Shown: positions 17,358-25,739, counted from the stretch's first letter. The stretch: 64,000 nucleotides of DNA from Halorubrum vacuolatum (GCF_900188065.1 NZ_FZNQ01000001.1:248001-312000), one strand, 5' to 3'. The notes: a model not told the origin generated them from the sequence alone. Numbers and translations are program-made.

Positions 17358-19025
17358 GTGGAGCACAGTCTCTTCATCGCGTACGTAGCCGTCCATCTGC
17401 TTTCGGTCCTGTTTGCGGGCACCTTCGGCTACTGGGCGATAGCCCGCAGCGAAATGCGATCGAGGCGCTGGTTCGGCCTGCTCATGGCTGGTGTGGCCGT
17501 CTGGGCACTTCTGGCGACTGCGGGACTGTTGATCGTTGATTACTCGACGTTGGTCATTCTGCAGATCGCTTCGTTTGGCATCGGTCTCATGATGCCGATC
17601 CTCTGGTTGCTCTTCACCGCCGATTACACCCATCGACCGACCCGGTCCAACACCGTGATTCGGGGCTTCGTCGTCGTCTATCTTCTTCTGCTCATCACGG
17701 CACTTACGACGCCGTTTCACGGCTACTATGCATCGTTTACGCTCCATCGGGAACCGTTGGTGCATCTGGAGATCATCTCGGGGCCGGTGCGGTTCGTGGC
17801 GATCGCGTATATATTCGCAGGAATGGTTCTCGGGACCTACTATTTAGCAGGTCTTCTCGAACGGGGACGGTCCCAGATAACGACATCGACGCTCATCCTC
17901 GCGGGCTCCGTCCTCCTCGGGATCGTTCCGTTCATCGCATCGATACTCGGGATCGGCCCAGTCCCGACCTACGACCATACGCCGTTCGGGATCTCGGTAT
18001 TCGTCCTCGGTGTCGGATACGTCGCGTTTCGATATGATTTCTACGCGCTCGATCCGATCGCCCGCGACATCGTTATCAACGACATCGCGGACGCAATCCT
18101 CGTTTTCGACGACCGTCTTCGGCTTCTCGATTACAACACAGCGGCGAGATCTATCGTGTCCGATCTGGACGACGGTCGTCTCGGCACCCCGTTGTCGCAG
18201 CTGCATCCGGATCTGGCGGCGTTGATCGGGGAGACATCGGACGGACAGGAAATGGAGCTGACGGTCCCGGACGTCGATGGGGATAGATACTACCTGGTCA
18301 AGACCTCCGAGATCATGCTCCGGGTGGAGCCGATCGGCACCGTCGTCGTCCTCCGTGACGTCACCGAGCTTCGGGAACGTGAACGGCAGCTCGCCCGGCA
18401 AAACGAGCGGCTCAACCAGTTCGCCAGCGTGGTCTCACACGACCTCCGTAACCCGTTGAACGTCGCGATGGGCCGTACGGCACTCGCCGCGGAGGAGTGT
18501 GACAGCGAGCACCTCCCGGACGTGAGCCGAGCGTTGTCACGGATGGAGACGATGATAGAAGACCTGTTGATCCTGGCCCGTGAGGGAAAAAGCGTCGGCG
18601 AGCGGGAACGGCTCGATCTCGAGGAGGTCGCCATCGCGAGTTGGCAGCACGTGGAGACGTCCGAGGCGACGATCACGATCGCTGATCCAGCGACGTTTCT
18701 CGGTGATCGGAGCCGGGTCATCCAAGCGTTCGAAAACCTGTTTCGCAACGCGATAGAGCACGGCGGCGACTCGGTGGCGGTCGTCGTCGGCATCACGGAC
18801 GACGATCGAGGGGTATTCGTGGCCGATACCGGCCCGGGGATCCCCGAGGAACGTCGTGAGGAGGTGTTCGAGAGCGGATTCACGACGAACCGCGAGGGAA
18901 CGGGGTTCGGGCTGGCGATCGTCAAGCAGATCTGTGATGCACACGGGTGGGATATCTCCGTGGCCGAGGTCGACGCCGGTGGTACGCGCTTCGAGATCAC
19001 CGGCATCGACTCGATCGAGCGGTGA
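17358..19025 (+). CDS. Sensor histidine kinase with 7TM N-terminus
   Basis: A 555-residue membrane kinase. Residues 1-215 hold about seven hydrophobic helices of the histidine-kinase N-terminal 7TM type, followed by a PAS-like domain (about 230-330), a short coiled coil, HisKA with the phospho-acceptor His in VVSHDLRNPLNVAMG, and HATPase with N-box NLFRNAIEHG, G1 DTGPGIP and G2 GTGFGLAI. The GTG at 17358 lies 25 nt after TTCTTAACC, suggesting a leaderless start. No response regulator is adjacent, so its partner is unknown. Confidence 0.9.
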   Translation: MEHSLFIAYVAVHLLSVLFAGTFGYWAIARSEMRSRRWFGLLMAGVAVWALLATAGLLIVDYSTLVILQIASFGIGLMMPILWLLFTADYTHRPTRSNTVIRGFVVVYLLLLITALTTPFHGYYASFTLHREPLVHLEIISGPVRFVAIAYIFAGMVLGTYYLAGLLERGRSQITTSTLILAGSVLLGIVPFIASILGIGPVPTYDHTPFGISVFVLGVGYVAFRYDFYALDPIARDIVINDIADAILVFDDRLRLLDYNTAARSIVSDLDDGRLGTPLSQLHPDLAALIGETSDGQEMELTVPDVDGDRYYLVKTSEIMLRVEPIGTVVVLRDVTELRERERQLARQNERLNQFASVVSHDLRNPLNVAMGRTALAAEECDSEHLPDVSRALSRMETMIEDLLILAREGKSVGERERLDLEEVAIASWQHVETSEATITIADPATFLGDRSRVIQAFENLFRNAIEHGGDSVAVVVGITDDDRGVFVADTGPGIPEERREEVFESGFTTNREGTGFGLAIVKQICDAHGWDISVAEVDAGGTRFEITGIDSIER

Positions 19026-19106
19026 TGCCCGTCGGTCGAGACCGACGATGGCACCGCCGTTCGATCGAGCCAGTACGCCTTTTAAACACGCCCGCGAGGG
19101 TCCGGT

Positions 19107-19745
19107 ATGAACCGAAAGACGCTCGCGCCGATGATCGACCACACCACCTTGGGCCCTGAGACGACCTGGGACGACGTGAAACGCGTGTTGGACGAGGCGG
19201 CCGACCACGGGATGAACGCCTGCATCCCGCCCTGTTACGTCGCCGACGCGGCCAACTACGCGAACGCGCCGGACACGCTCGCGACCGTGATCGGCTTCCC
19301 GCACGGGCAGTCCTCGATGCGGAGCAAACACGACGAGGCCGAGAACGCGTGGAACGACGGGGCCGACGAGTTGGACCTCGTGATCAACGTGGGTCGCCTG
19401 CGCGCGGGCGAGGACGATGCGGTCGCCGCCGACATCGCCGAGGTCGTCGCCGCCGTCCCCATCCCGGTGAAGGTGATCATTGAGACCGCCCTCTTAAGTG
19501 AGGAGGAGAAACGCCGGGCGTGTGAAGCGGCCGTCGAGGCCGACGCCGACATGCTGAAGACTTCCACGGGCTTCGCCGACGGCGGCGCGACCGTCGCGGA
19601 CGTCGAACTGCTCGCCGACCACCTCCCCGTGAAGGCCTCCGGCGGGATCGGATCCTACGAGACGGCCGTGGAGCTGATCGAGGCGGGTGCCGACCGGATC
19701 GGGGCCTCAAGCGGCGTCGACATCCTCGCGGGCGCACCGGAGTGA
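19107..19745 (+). CDS. deoC: Deoxyribose-phosphate aldolase
   Basis: A 212-residue class I aldolase that splits 2-deoxyribose 5-phosphate to glyceraldehyde 3-phosphate and acetaldehyde. The Schiff-base lysine is K151 in LKTSTGF and the second active-site lysine is K176 in PVKASGGI. The opening [18 protein letters not shown] matches archaeal DeoC. A TATA-like CCTTTTAAAC, centred about 24 nt before the ATG, suggests a leaderless transcript. It is monocistronic, followed by the hairpin-rich gap. Confidence 0.94.
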   Translation: MNRKTLAPMIDHTTLGPETTWDDVKRVLDEAADHGMNACIPPCYVADAANYANAPDTLATVIGFPHGQSSMRSKHDEAENAWNDGADELDLVINVGRLRAGEDDAVAADIAEVVAAVPIPVKVIIETALLSEEEKRRACEAAVEADADMLKTSTGFADGGATVADVELLADHLPVKASGGIGSYETAVELIEAGADRIGASSGVDILAGAPE

Positions 19746-19787
19746 TTCGGATGCGATAGCGGGTTTCACAAGCAAGCGCCGCCGCCG

Positions 19788-19797
19788 AGTATATAAA
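19788..19797 (+). promoter_or_regulatory. Strong TATA box upstream of the hairpin locus
   Basis: AGTATATAAA preceded by a CCGCCGCCG stretch is a near-consensus haloarchaeal TATA element. Initiation is expected about 25 nt downstream, near 19818, just before the first palindrome. No start codon with a sensible reading frame follows, so the product may be a non-coding RNA. Confidence 0.55.
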
Positions 19798-19831
19798 CGA
19801 CTACGACACCCACCCACTACGTTCGGCGCGC

Positions 19832-19861
19832 CCGCTCAGCGCCGATATCGGCGCTGAGCGG
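19832..19861. repeat. Perfect 30-bp palindrome
   Basis: CCGCTCAGCGCCGAT is followed directly by its exact reverse complement, with the symmetry axis between 19846 and 19847. As RNA it would form a stem of about 13 bp with a tiny loop; as DNA it is a possible cruciform or dimer binding site. Confidence 0.95.
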
Positions 19862-19872
19862 ACCGCGAGGGA

Positions 19873-19911
19873 GGTGGGCGGACGCCGGACGCCTCTCGGC
19901 GTCCGCCCACC
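19873..19911. repeat. Inverted repeat, 15-bp arms, 9-nt loop
   Basis: GGTGGGCGGACGCCG at 19873-19887 pairs perfectly with 19897-19911 across the loop GACGCCTCT. The stem is very GC-rich and would be stable even in high salt. No T-run follows, so it does not look like a terminator. Confidence 0.95.
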
Positions 19912-19956
19912 GAGGCTGGGGAGGTTCGAGGTCATCGCCGGGCGAACACGGCCGTC

Positions 19957-20034
19957 GTGATCGGTACGATTGATGAACGACAGGGCCTGTCGCTCCGCTC
20001 GCCCATCGTGCCGGTCATCAATCGTACCGATCAC
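19957..20034. repeat. Inverted repeat, 20-bp arms, 38-nt loop with nested hairpin
   Basis: The arm at 19957-19976 (beginning GTGATCGGTACG) is the perfect reverse complement of 20015-20034. Within the loop CGACAG and CTGTCG (19978-19992) form a small inner hairpin around GGC. The arms could be terminal inverted repeats of a tiny element or the closing stem of an RNA. Confidence 0.94.
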
Positions 20035-20090
20035 CCGTCATCCCGGTGCCCAAACTGCCTCTTTATCCCGTTTCATGGCATCCGAGACGT

Positions 20091-20243
20091 ATGGCAACCG
20101 AGCAACAGTACGAATACAGGTGTGTCGCGATCGTCGGATTCGGCGGGAAGACGACCCGTATATTAAACGAGTATGCCCGGGACGGCTGGGAACTCGTCGA
20201 GGTCACGTGGATCTGGCACTACCTCAAGCGACCGGTCGACTGA
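20091..20243 (+). CDS. DUF4177-type mini-protein
   Basis: A 50-residue protein beginning MATEQQYEYRCVAIVG. The pattern with a beta strand, LNEYARDGWELVEVTW, and a closing LKRP is that of the DUF4177 family of small alpha/beta proteins with unknown role. The ATG at 20091 lies 28 nt after the centre of CTCTTTATCC, fitting a leaderless transcript; an ATG-like start 15 codons upstream would precede the expected transcript start. It is followed by the trp promoter region. Confidence 0.75.
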   Translation: MATEQQYEYRCVAIVGFGGKTTRILNEYARDGWELVEVTWIWHYLKRPVD

Positions 20244-20420
20244 TGGCTCCGCTCTTTCGCGTCCATTAGTCGGTCGCGGCCGGTCCAGTACATACGCCCG
20301 TGGAACGCCTTCCGACGGGATTCAGTAGGAACGTCTCCCGACGGAGTTCGGCAGATGCGCTTTTATTTATATACCTCCTCCTCGCCGCCCCCGTGCGACA
20401 CGCTTAAATCGATGTGCGGA

Positions 20421-20450
20421 TTTGTACATTACAAGCCGAATATATACATC
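20421..20450 (+). promoter_or_regulatory. trpDFEG promoter with TGTACA box
   Basis: A TATA box (AATATATACA, about 20439-20448) lies 18 nt before the ATG at 20461 and 33 nt before the ATG at 20476. Immediately upstream is TGTACA (20423-20428) inside the inverted repeat TTGTA-CAT-TACAA (20422-20434). TGTACA is the known core of the TRP box bound by TrpY in Methanothermobacter; a similar role here is an inference. A second TATA-like TTTATATA lies near 20365. Confidence 0.55.
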
Positions 20451-20460
20451 ACTCCACACA

Positions 20461-21543
20461 ATGACTACACATTCCATGACCATTCAAGACACCATCGAGC
20501 GGGTGACCGACGGCGGCGACCTGACCGTCGAGGAGGCGCGGACGACGGCGCGGCTGATCTTCGAGGAGGCGACGCCGGCACAGATCGGCGCGCTGCTCGC
20601 GGCGTTGCGCGCGAAAGGCGAGACGGAAGCGGAGATCGCGGGGCTCGCGAAGGGGATGCGCGACGCCGCGCGCACCATCGACCCCGACCGCGCCCCGCTC
20701 GTCGACACCTGCGGCACCGGTGGCGACGACTACGACACGATCAACGTCTCGACGACCGCGGCGATCGTCGCCGCGGGCGCGGGGGTCGCGATCGCGAAAC
20801 ACGGCAACTACTCCGTCTCCTCCTCCTCGGGCAGCGCCGACGTCCTCACGGCCGCCGGCGTCGAGGTCGACGCGGAGCCGGAAGCCGTCGAGGCCGCCAT
20901 CGAGCGCGACGGGATCGGCTTCATGCTCGCGCCCGTCTTCCACCCCGCGATGAAGGCCGTGATCGGTCCGCGACAGGAGCTCGGGATGCGGACCGTCTTC
21001 AACGTCCTCGGCCCCCTCACGAATCCCGCCGGGGCCGACGCGCAGGTGCTCGGCGTCTACGACTCCGACCTTGTCCCCCGGATCGCCCGCTCGGTCGCCC
21101 ATATGCCAGTTGAGCGCGCGCTCGTCGTCCACGGCTCGGGCATGGACGAGATCGCCCTCCACGACGAGACGGTCGTCGCGGAGGTCGACGGCGACGAGGT
21201 GACGGAGTACACGATCTCCCCGGCGGATCTGGGACTCGATCCCGCCCCGATCGAGGCGGTCGCGGGTGGCTCCCCGGAGGAGAACGCGACTGACCTCCGC
21301 GGGATCGTGACCGGCGAGGTGACCGGACCGAAACGCGACCTTATCCTCGCGAACGCCGGCGCGGCGGTCTACGTCGCCGGCGAGGCCGACACGCTCGCTG
21401 CCGGCGTCGAGGCCGCTGCCGCGGCGATCGATGACGGCGGCGCGGCGGCGAAACTCGCGGCGCTTCGTGGGGAACCGGAGGCGACGCCCGATGATGAACC
21501 GGAGGCGACGCCCGACGCCGAAGTCGACGGAGGCGACGACTGA
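20461..21543 (+). CDS. trpD: Anthranilate phosphoribosyltransferase
   Basis: A 360-residue enzyme of tryptophan synthesis transferring phosphoribosyl from PRPP to anthranilate. The PRPP site GTGGDDYDTINVST, the anthranilate-site segment KHGNYSVSSSSGSADVL and NVLGPLTNPA are all intact. The start may be ATG 20461 or ATG 20476; the TATA position suits the second. The C-terminus ends with a 24-bp tandem duplication giving PEATPDDE-PEATPDAE, outside the conserved fold. Its TGA overlaps the trpF ATG by one base. Confidence 0.95.
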   Translation: MTTHSMTIQDTIERVTDGGDLTVEEARTTARLIFEEATPAQIGALLAALRAKGETEAEIAGLAKGMRDAARTIDPDRAPLVDTCGTGGDDYDTINVSTTAAIVAAGAGVAIAKHGNYSVSSSSGSADVLTAAGVEVDAEPEAVEAAIERDGIGFMLAPVFHPAMKAVIGPRQELGMRTVFNVLGPLTNPAGADAQVLGVYDSDLVPRIARSVAHMPVERALVVHGSGMDEIALHDETVVAEVDGDEVTEYTISPADLGLDPAPIEAVAGGSPEENATDLRGIVTGEVTGPKRDLILANAGAAVYVAGEADTLAAGVEAAAAAIDDGGAAAKLAALRGEPEATPDDEPEATPDAEVDGGDD

Positions 21544-22187
21544 TGGCACGGGTGAAGATCTGCGGGATCACCCGCGGGGCGGACCTGCGCGCGGCGGTCG
21601 ACGCCGGGGCCGACGCGATCGGCGTCATCACCGAGGTCCCGGTCGAGACGCCCCGCGAGGTCGACCCGGCCGCGGCCGCGGAGCTGATCGCGGACGTTCC
21701 GCCGTTCGTCACCGCCACGCTCGTCACGATGCCGGACTCCCCCGAGCGGGCCGTCGAACTCGCCCGGACGGTCGGACCGGACGCGATCCAGCTTCACGGC
21801 GAGTGGACCGCCGACGAGGTCGGCTACGTCCGCGCGGAAACGGAGACGAAGGTGATCCTGACCGTCGACGCGACCGACCACGGACTCGCCGAGCGACTCG
21901 ACGACGCGGTGGACGCGTTCGTGGTCGACTCGACGACCGAGTCCGGTGCCGGCGGGACCGGCGAGACCCACGACTGGGCCGCGACCGGTCGGCTGGCCTC
22001 GCGGCTCACCTCGCCGGTCGTCCTCGCCGGTGGGTTGACCCCGGAGAACGTCGCGGAGGCCGTCCGTGTTGCCGACCCCTTCGCCGTCGACGTCGCCTCC
22101 GGCGTCGAACTCACCGGCGGTCGGAAGGATCACAACGCGGTCGCCCGCTTCGTCGCGAACGCCGGCCGCGAGATGGAGGTCGTCTAA
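21543..22187 (+). CDS. trpF: Phosphoribosylanthranilate isomerase
   Basis: A 214-residue TIM-barrel enzyme isomerising N-(5-phosphoribosyl)anthranilate. The N-terminal KICGITRG contains the catalytic Cys; the catalytic Asp lies in TVDATDHG; the phosphate-binding end reads VLAGGLTPENV and VDVASGVE. An acidic Gly/Thr loop (about residues 125-145) is longer than usual. It overlaps trpD and trpE by single bases, so the four genes form one tightly coupled operon. Confidence 0.93.
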   Translation: MARVKICGITRGADLRAAVDAGADAIGVITEVPVETPREVDPAAAAELIADVPPFVTATLVTMPDSPERAVELARTVGPDAIQLHGEWTADEVGYVRAETETKVILTVDATDHGLAERLDDAVDAFVVDSTTESGAGGTGETHDWAATGRLASRLTSPVVLAGGLTPENVAEAVRVADPFAVDVASGVELTGGRKDHNAVARFVANAGREMEVV

Positions 22188-23842
22188 TGTTAGATCGCTC
22201 CCGTGAGGCGTTCATCGAACTCGTGAGCGACGCGGACCGGCCCGTCGTCGCCCGCGTCGCCGCGTCGCTCGATGCGGATGTCACCCCCCTGTCGACGTAC
22301 GCGACGTTGGTCGGCGACGGGCCATACGGCTTCCTCCTCGAATCCGGCGAGAAGGTCGCCTCCAGCGACCCGGACGGCGCGTTCTCCGCCGGCGGCAAGG
22401 CGGACCGACACGCGCGCTACTCGTTCGTCGGCTACGACCCGGAGGCGATCGTCTCGATCCACCCGGATCGGACGGACGTCGAACGGCTTGGCCCCGCCGC
22501 CGATCGCATCGAGGCCGCGGGGCTCGGCCCGGAGGCGGGCGACGTTATCGACCGGATCCGTGCCGCGTTCCCCGAGGTGACCCGCCGAGGCTTCCCCGAA
22601 ACCGATCGGCAGATCCTCTCGGGCGGGTTCGTCGGCTTTCTGGCCTACGAGGCCGTCTACGACCTCTGGTTGGAGGAGGTCGGCGTCGAACGTCCGGAGA
22701 CGACGTTTCCGGACGCGGAGTTCGCGTTAACCACCCGAACGGTCGTCTTCGACGACGTGGAGGGATCCGTCGAGCTCGTCTTCACGCCGATCATCGATAT
22801 CGACGACGACGCGGGCGCGGTCTACGACTCGCTGCTCGCGGAGGCCGAACGCGTGGCCGAGGCGCTTGCGGGAGCAACCGCTCCAGAGACGGGTGGCGTC
22901 CGCGAGACCGACTCGACGGCGGGCGCACAGGAGACCTACGAGGAGGCGGTCCGCCGAGCGAAGCGGCACGTCCTCGACGGCGACATCTATCAGGGCGTCA
23001 TCTCCCGGTCGCGTGAGGTCCGCGGCGAGGTCGACCCGCTCGGGCTGTACGCTGCGCTGCGCGAGGTGAACCCCTCGCCGTACATGTACGTCCTGCGCCA
23101 CGCCGACCGGACGATCGTCGGCGCGAGCCCGGAGACGCTCGTGTCGGTGACGGGCGACCGGATCGTCTCGAACCCCATCGCCGGCACCTGCCCACGCGGG
23201 GAGAGCCCGGTCGAGGACCGCCGGCTGGCGGGCGAGATGCTCGCGGACGGCAAGGAGCGTGCCGAACACACGATGCTCGTCGATCTCGCGCGCAACGACG
23301 TTCGACGGGTGAGCAAGCCGGGGTCGGTGCGCGTCGAGGAGTTCATGAACGTCTTAAAATACAGTCACGTCCAGCACATCGAGTCGACGGTGACGGGAAC
23401 GGTCGCGACCGAGTACGACGCCTTCGACGCGACGCGCGCCGCCTTCCCCGCGGGGACGCTCACGGGCGCCCCGAAAGTGCGAGCGATGGAGATCATCAAC
23501 GACCTCGAGGAGACCCCACGCGAGGCGTACGGCGGCGGCGTGGGCTACTACTCGTGGACCGGCGACGCCGACTTCGCCATCGTCATCCGGACGGCGACGA
23601 TCCGGGGGTCCGAAAGCGATCCGGACGAGTCCGTCGTCACGGTGCGGGCAGGTGCCGGCCTCGTCGCCGATTCCGATCCGACCGCCGAGTACGAGGAGAC
23701 CGAACAGAAGATGAACGGCGTGCTCGCGGCGATCGACGCGATCCGCGAGGGCGACGACCACGACCGCGAGGGCGACGACCACGACCGCGGGAGCGACATG
23801 GTCGATGACGGCGTCACCGCCGGCACGGAGGCCCCAAGATGA
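22187..23842 (+). CDS. trpE: Anthranilate synthase component I
   Basis: A 551-residue chorismate-binding enzyme starting MLDRSREAFIEL with its ATG inside the trpF stop. The N-terminal LLES element (GFLLESGEK), the tryptophan feedback site of TrpE proteins, is present, so allosteric inhibition is likely. The catalytic core shows PIAGTCPRGE, DLARNDVRRV, KYSHVQHIESTVTG and TLTGAPKVRAME. The last 40 residues are a hydrophilic tail containing a 21-bp duplication (REGDDHD twice). Its stop overlaps the trpG ATG. Confidence 0.95.
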   Translation: MLDRSREAFIELVSDADRPVVARVAASLDADVTPLSTYATLVGDGPYGFLLESGEKVASSDPDGAFSAGGKADRHARYSFVGYDPEAIVSIHPDRTDVERLGPAADRIEAAGLGPEAGDVIDRIRAAFPEVTRRGFPETDRQILSGGFVGFLAYEAVYDLWLEEVGVERPETTFPDAEFALTTRTVVFDDVEGSVELVFTPIIDIDDDAGAVYDSLLAEAERVAEALAGATAPETGGVRETDSTAGAQETYEEAVRRAKRHVLDGDIYQGVISRSREVRGEVDPLGLYAALREVNPSPYMYVLRHADRTIVGASPETLVSVTGDRIVSNPIAGTCPRGESPVEDRRLAGEMLADGKERAEHTMLVDLARNDVRRVSKPGSVRVEEFMNVLKYSHVQHIESTVTGTVATEYDAFDATRAAFPAGTLTGAPKVRAMEIINDLEETPREAYGGGVGYYSWTGDADFAIVIRTATIRGSESDPDESVVTVRAGAGLVADSDPTAEYEETEQKMNGVLAAIDAIREGDDHDREGDDHDRGSDMVDDGVTAGTEAPR

Positions 23843-24435
23843 AGGTCGTCGTCGTCGACAACTTCGATTCGTTCACCTACAACCTCGTCGAGTACGTCTC
23901 CGATCGGCGGGTTGACGGCGAGCCGATCGAGGTGGTCGTCCACAAGAACACCGCGTCGCTCGCGACGGTCGAGGCCGAGGAGCCGGACGCGCTGATCATC
24001 AGCCCGGGGCCGGGACACCCGAAGAACGCCCGCGACGTGGGCGTGACGGCCGATGTGCTCTCGGGGCTCTCGACGGAGATCCCCACGCTCGGCGTCTGTC
24101 TCGGGTTGGAGGCGGCCGTCTACGAGTATGGCGGGACGGTCGGCCATGCCCCGGAGCCGATCCACGGCAAGGCGTTTCCCATCGATCACGACGGCGAGGG
24201 CGTCTTCGCGGGCCTCGATCAGGGCTTCCGCGCTGGGCGGTATCACTCGCTCATCGCCACCGAGGTGCCGGAGGTCTTCGACGTCTCCGCGACGACCGAC
24301 CACGGCGGCGAGGAACTGGTTATGGGGATCCGTCACGTCGAGCATCCGATCGAGGCGGTGCAGTTCCATCCCGAGAGCGTCCTCACCGGCGTCGGTCACG
24401 ACGTGATCCGAAACTTCATCGAGTGGGCGCGATAG
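23839..24435 (+). CDS. trpG: Anthranilate synthase component II (glutamine amidotransferase)
   Basis: A 198-residue GATase1 subunit supplying ammonia to TrpE. It begins KVVVVDNFDSFTYNLVEY, has ISPGPGHP at the oxyanion region, the nucleophile C87 in GVCLGLEAA, and His/Glu in QFHPESVL. Leu-Glu replaces the usual His-Gln after the GVCLG motif, a modest deviation. It ends the operon; the next gene faces it from the other strand 3 nt away. Confidence 0.94.
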   Translation: MKVVVVDNFDSFTYNLVEYVSDRRVDGEPIEVVVHKNTASLATVEAEEPDALIISPGPGHPKNARDVGVTADVLSGLSTEIPTLGVCLGLEAAVYEYGGTVGHAPEPIHGKAFPIDHDGEGVFAGLDQGFRAGRYHSLIATEVPEVFDVSATTDHGGEELVMGIRHVEHPIEAVQFHPESVLTGVGHDVIRNFIEWAR

Positions 24436-24438
24436 GGG

Positions 24439-24993
24439 CTATCTGCCGGCGGCTCCGTCCCTGTCGCGGTCGGCGTCGCGGTTGCCGTCGCCGCCCCTGT
24501 CGTCGTCTCCGTCGTCAGTCTCCCCTCCAACCTGGTCCCGCTCATCCGTGACCTCCTCGCCCAGCCGGGCGACGGCCCGACGCAACTCGGTTCGACGGTT
24601 GGAGGTCGCAAACCAGTCTTTCACCCGGGCGAGCGGGCCGCCGAACGTGAACGTCGAGTTGAGCGTCACGCGGGTGAGATCGGGGGCGTCGATCTCGGCT
24701 CGCACCTCCGCGGGCGGGTCGGTGACGAGGATGGTCGTGTGTAGCTCCTCGAAGAAGCCGCCGTCGACGAGTTCGTACGCGTAGCCGTTCTCGACGGTGT
24801 CGACGGAGAGCGTCATCTCAACGATCTCGTCGCCGACGATCGTCGACGCCGTCACCAGCCACCCACCCTCCGCCTCGCGAACCGCGTCGACCTCGTAGGT
24901 CCCCTCCAATCGGATGAGCGCCTCGGGCCCGAGTGCATCGAGGACGTCCTGTCTCTGGGCGCGCAGATCGGCGGTCACCTCCACCTGTCGCAT
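24439..24993 (-). CDS. SRPBCC-type (CoxG-like) protein
   Basis: A 184-residue protein whose first 145 residues look like a START/SRPBCC helix-grip fold: RQVEVTADLRAQRQDVLDAL, then alternating strands such as GGWLVTASTIVGDEIVEMTLSVD and a C-terminal helix RTELRRAVARLGEEV. Such folds bind hydrophobic ligands. The final 35 residues are a low-complexity Asp/Gly/Arg tail. No ligand or pathway is indicated; the adjacent genes (trpG, moaB) are unrelated. Confidence 0.6.
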   Translation of the reverse strand: MRQVEVTADLRAQRQDVLDALGPEALIRLEGTYEVDAVREAEGGWLVTASTIVGDEIVEMTLSVDTVENGYAYELVDGGFFEELHTTILVTDPPAEVRAEIDAPDLTRVTLNSTFTFGGPLARVKDWFATSNRRTELRRAVARLGEEVTDERDQVGGETDDGDDDRGGDGNRDADRDRDGAAGR

Positions 24994-25034
24994 ATGGCCT
25001 TTCGGGGCGGTGTCGGTTTATAACGTTGCCCCGA

Positions 25035-25649
25035 TCACTCCCGGGTCGCGAGCCCGACGAGGTGGCCGATCTCCTGAAGGATGATCGCCTCGACGCCGAG
25101 ACGCACGGCGTTCTCGGAACCGGGTAGACAGAACACGGGCACGCCGTTCACGATCCCGGCGGTCGCCCGGGAGCCGACCGTCCGCGTGCCGACCTCCTCA
25201 TACGAGAGCGTTCGGAACAGCTCGCCGAACCCGGGGAGTTCGGTCTCGACGAGGTCGCCGACGGCCTCCGGGGTGACGTCGTCGGGGGTTACGCCCGTTC
25301 CACCCGTCGTCACGACCGCGTCGACGTCGGCACGTCCGACGAGCCCGTCGACGGTCTCACGGATCGTCCCGAAGTCGTCGGGGACCAACTCGCGGGCGAC
25401 GACCTCGTGCCCGGCCCCCTCGAAGGCGTGTACGAGATGGTCCCCCGAGGGGTCCGCATCCAGCGTCCGCGAGCTCGACACCGTCACGACCGCAACCCCG
25501 ACCGAGTCGGCGTCGTGGTGGTGGTGATCGGCGTGGGAGTGGTGGTCGTGGTCGTCGCGATGCTCGTGACGGTCATCGGAATGCTCGTGACCGCGGTGGT
25601 CGTCGCGTTCGTGTTCATCCTGATGGTCATGCTGGTGCTGCTCGCTCAT
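25035..25649 (-). CDS. moaB: MoaB/MogA-type molybdenum cofactor protein with His-rich N-terminus
   Basis: A 204-residue protein whose residues 49-204 form the MoaB/Mog molybdopterin-binding domain (TTGGTGVTPDDVTPEAV and FCLPGSENAVRLGVEAI). It should adenylylate molybdopterin before metal insertion. The first 48 residues hold 17 histidines with many Asp and Glu, including HHHH, a likely metal-binding or charge-buffer extension not part of the family. The ATG at 25649 keeps this region; an upstream Met would add 18 more residues. moaA lies 680 bp upstream on the same strand. Confidence 0.87.
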   Translation of the reverse strand: MSEQHQHDHQDEHERDDHRGHEHSDDRHEHRDDHDHHSHADHHHHDADSVGVAVVTVSSSRTLDADPSGDHLVHAFEGAGHEVVARELVPDDFGTIRETVDGLVGRADVDAVVTTGGTGVTPDDVTPEAVGDLVETELPGFGELFRTLSYEEVGTRTVGSRATAGIVNGVPVFCLPGSENAVRLGVEAIILQEIGHLVGLATRE

Positions 25650-25739
25650 AACGTTCGGTTCGATGGCCGGACTCAAAACAGTCGGTGATGCCGATGAGTC
25701 CACTCGGCCGAATACGGCGGTCTCGGGCTCGCCGGCCGC

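Larger units (their letters stand above)
19746..20090. other. 345-bp gene-free stretch with promoter and three inverted repeats
   Basis: No convincing protein gene is seen on either strand. The stretch contains a strong TATA box at 19788-19797 and then three separate perfect inverted repeats at 19832-19861, 19873-19911 and 19957-20034. Short open frames that begin MIGTID on both strands merely reflect the third inverted repeat. The right end (20055-20090) is the promoter of the DUF4177 gene. It may be a structured non-coding RNA or a small decayed repeat element. Confidence 0.7.

Noticed and set aside
19818-20040. SRP (7S) RNA or RNase P RNA at the hairpin locus
   Set aside because: The conserved loop motifs of SRP helix 8 and the RNase P core motifs are not seen on either strand, and the length is short.
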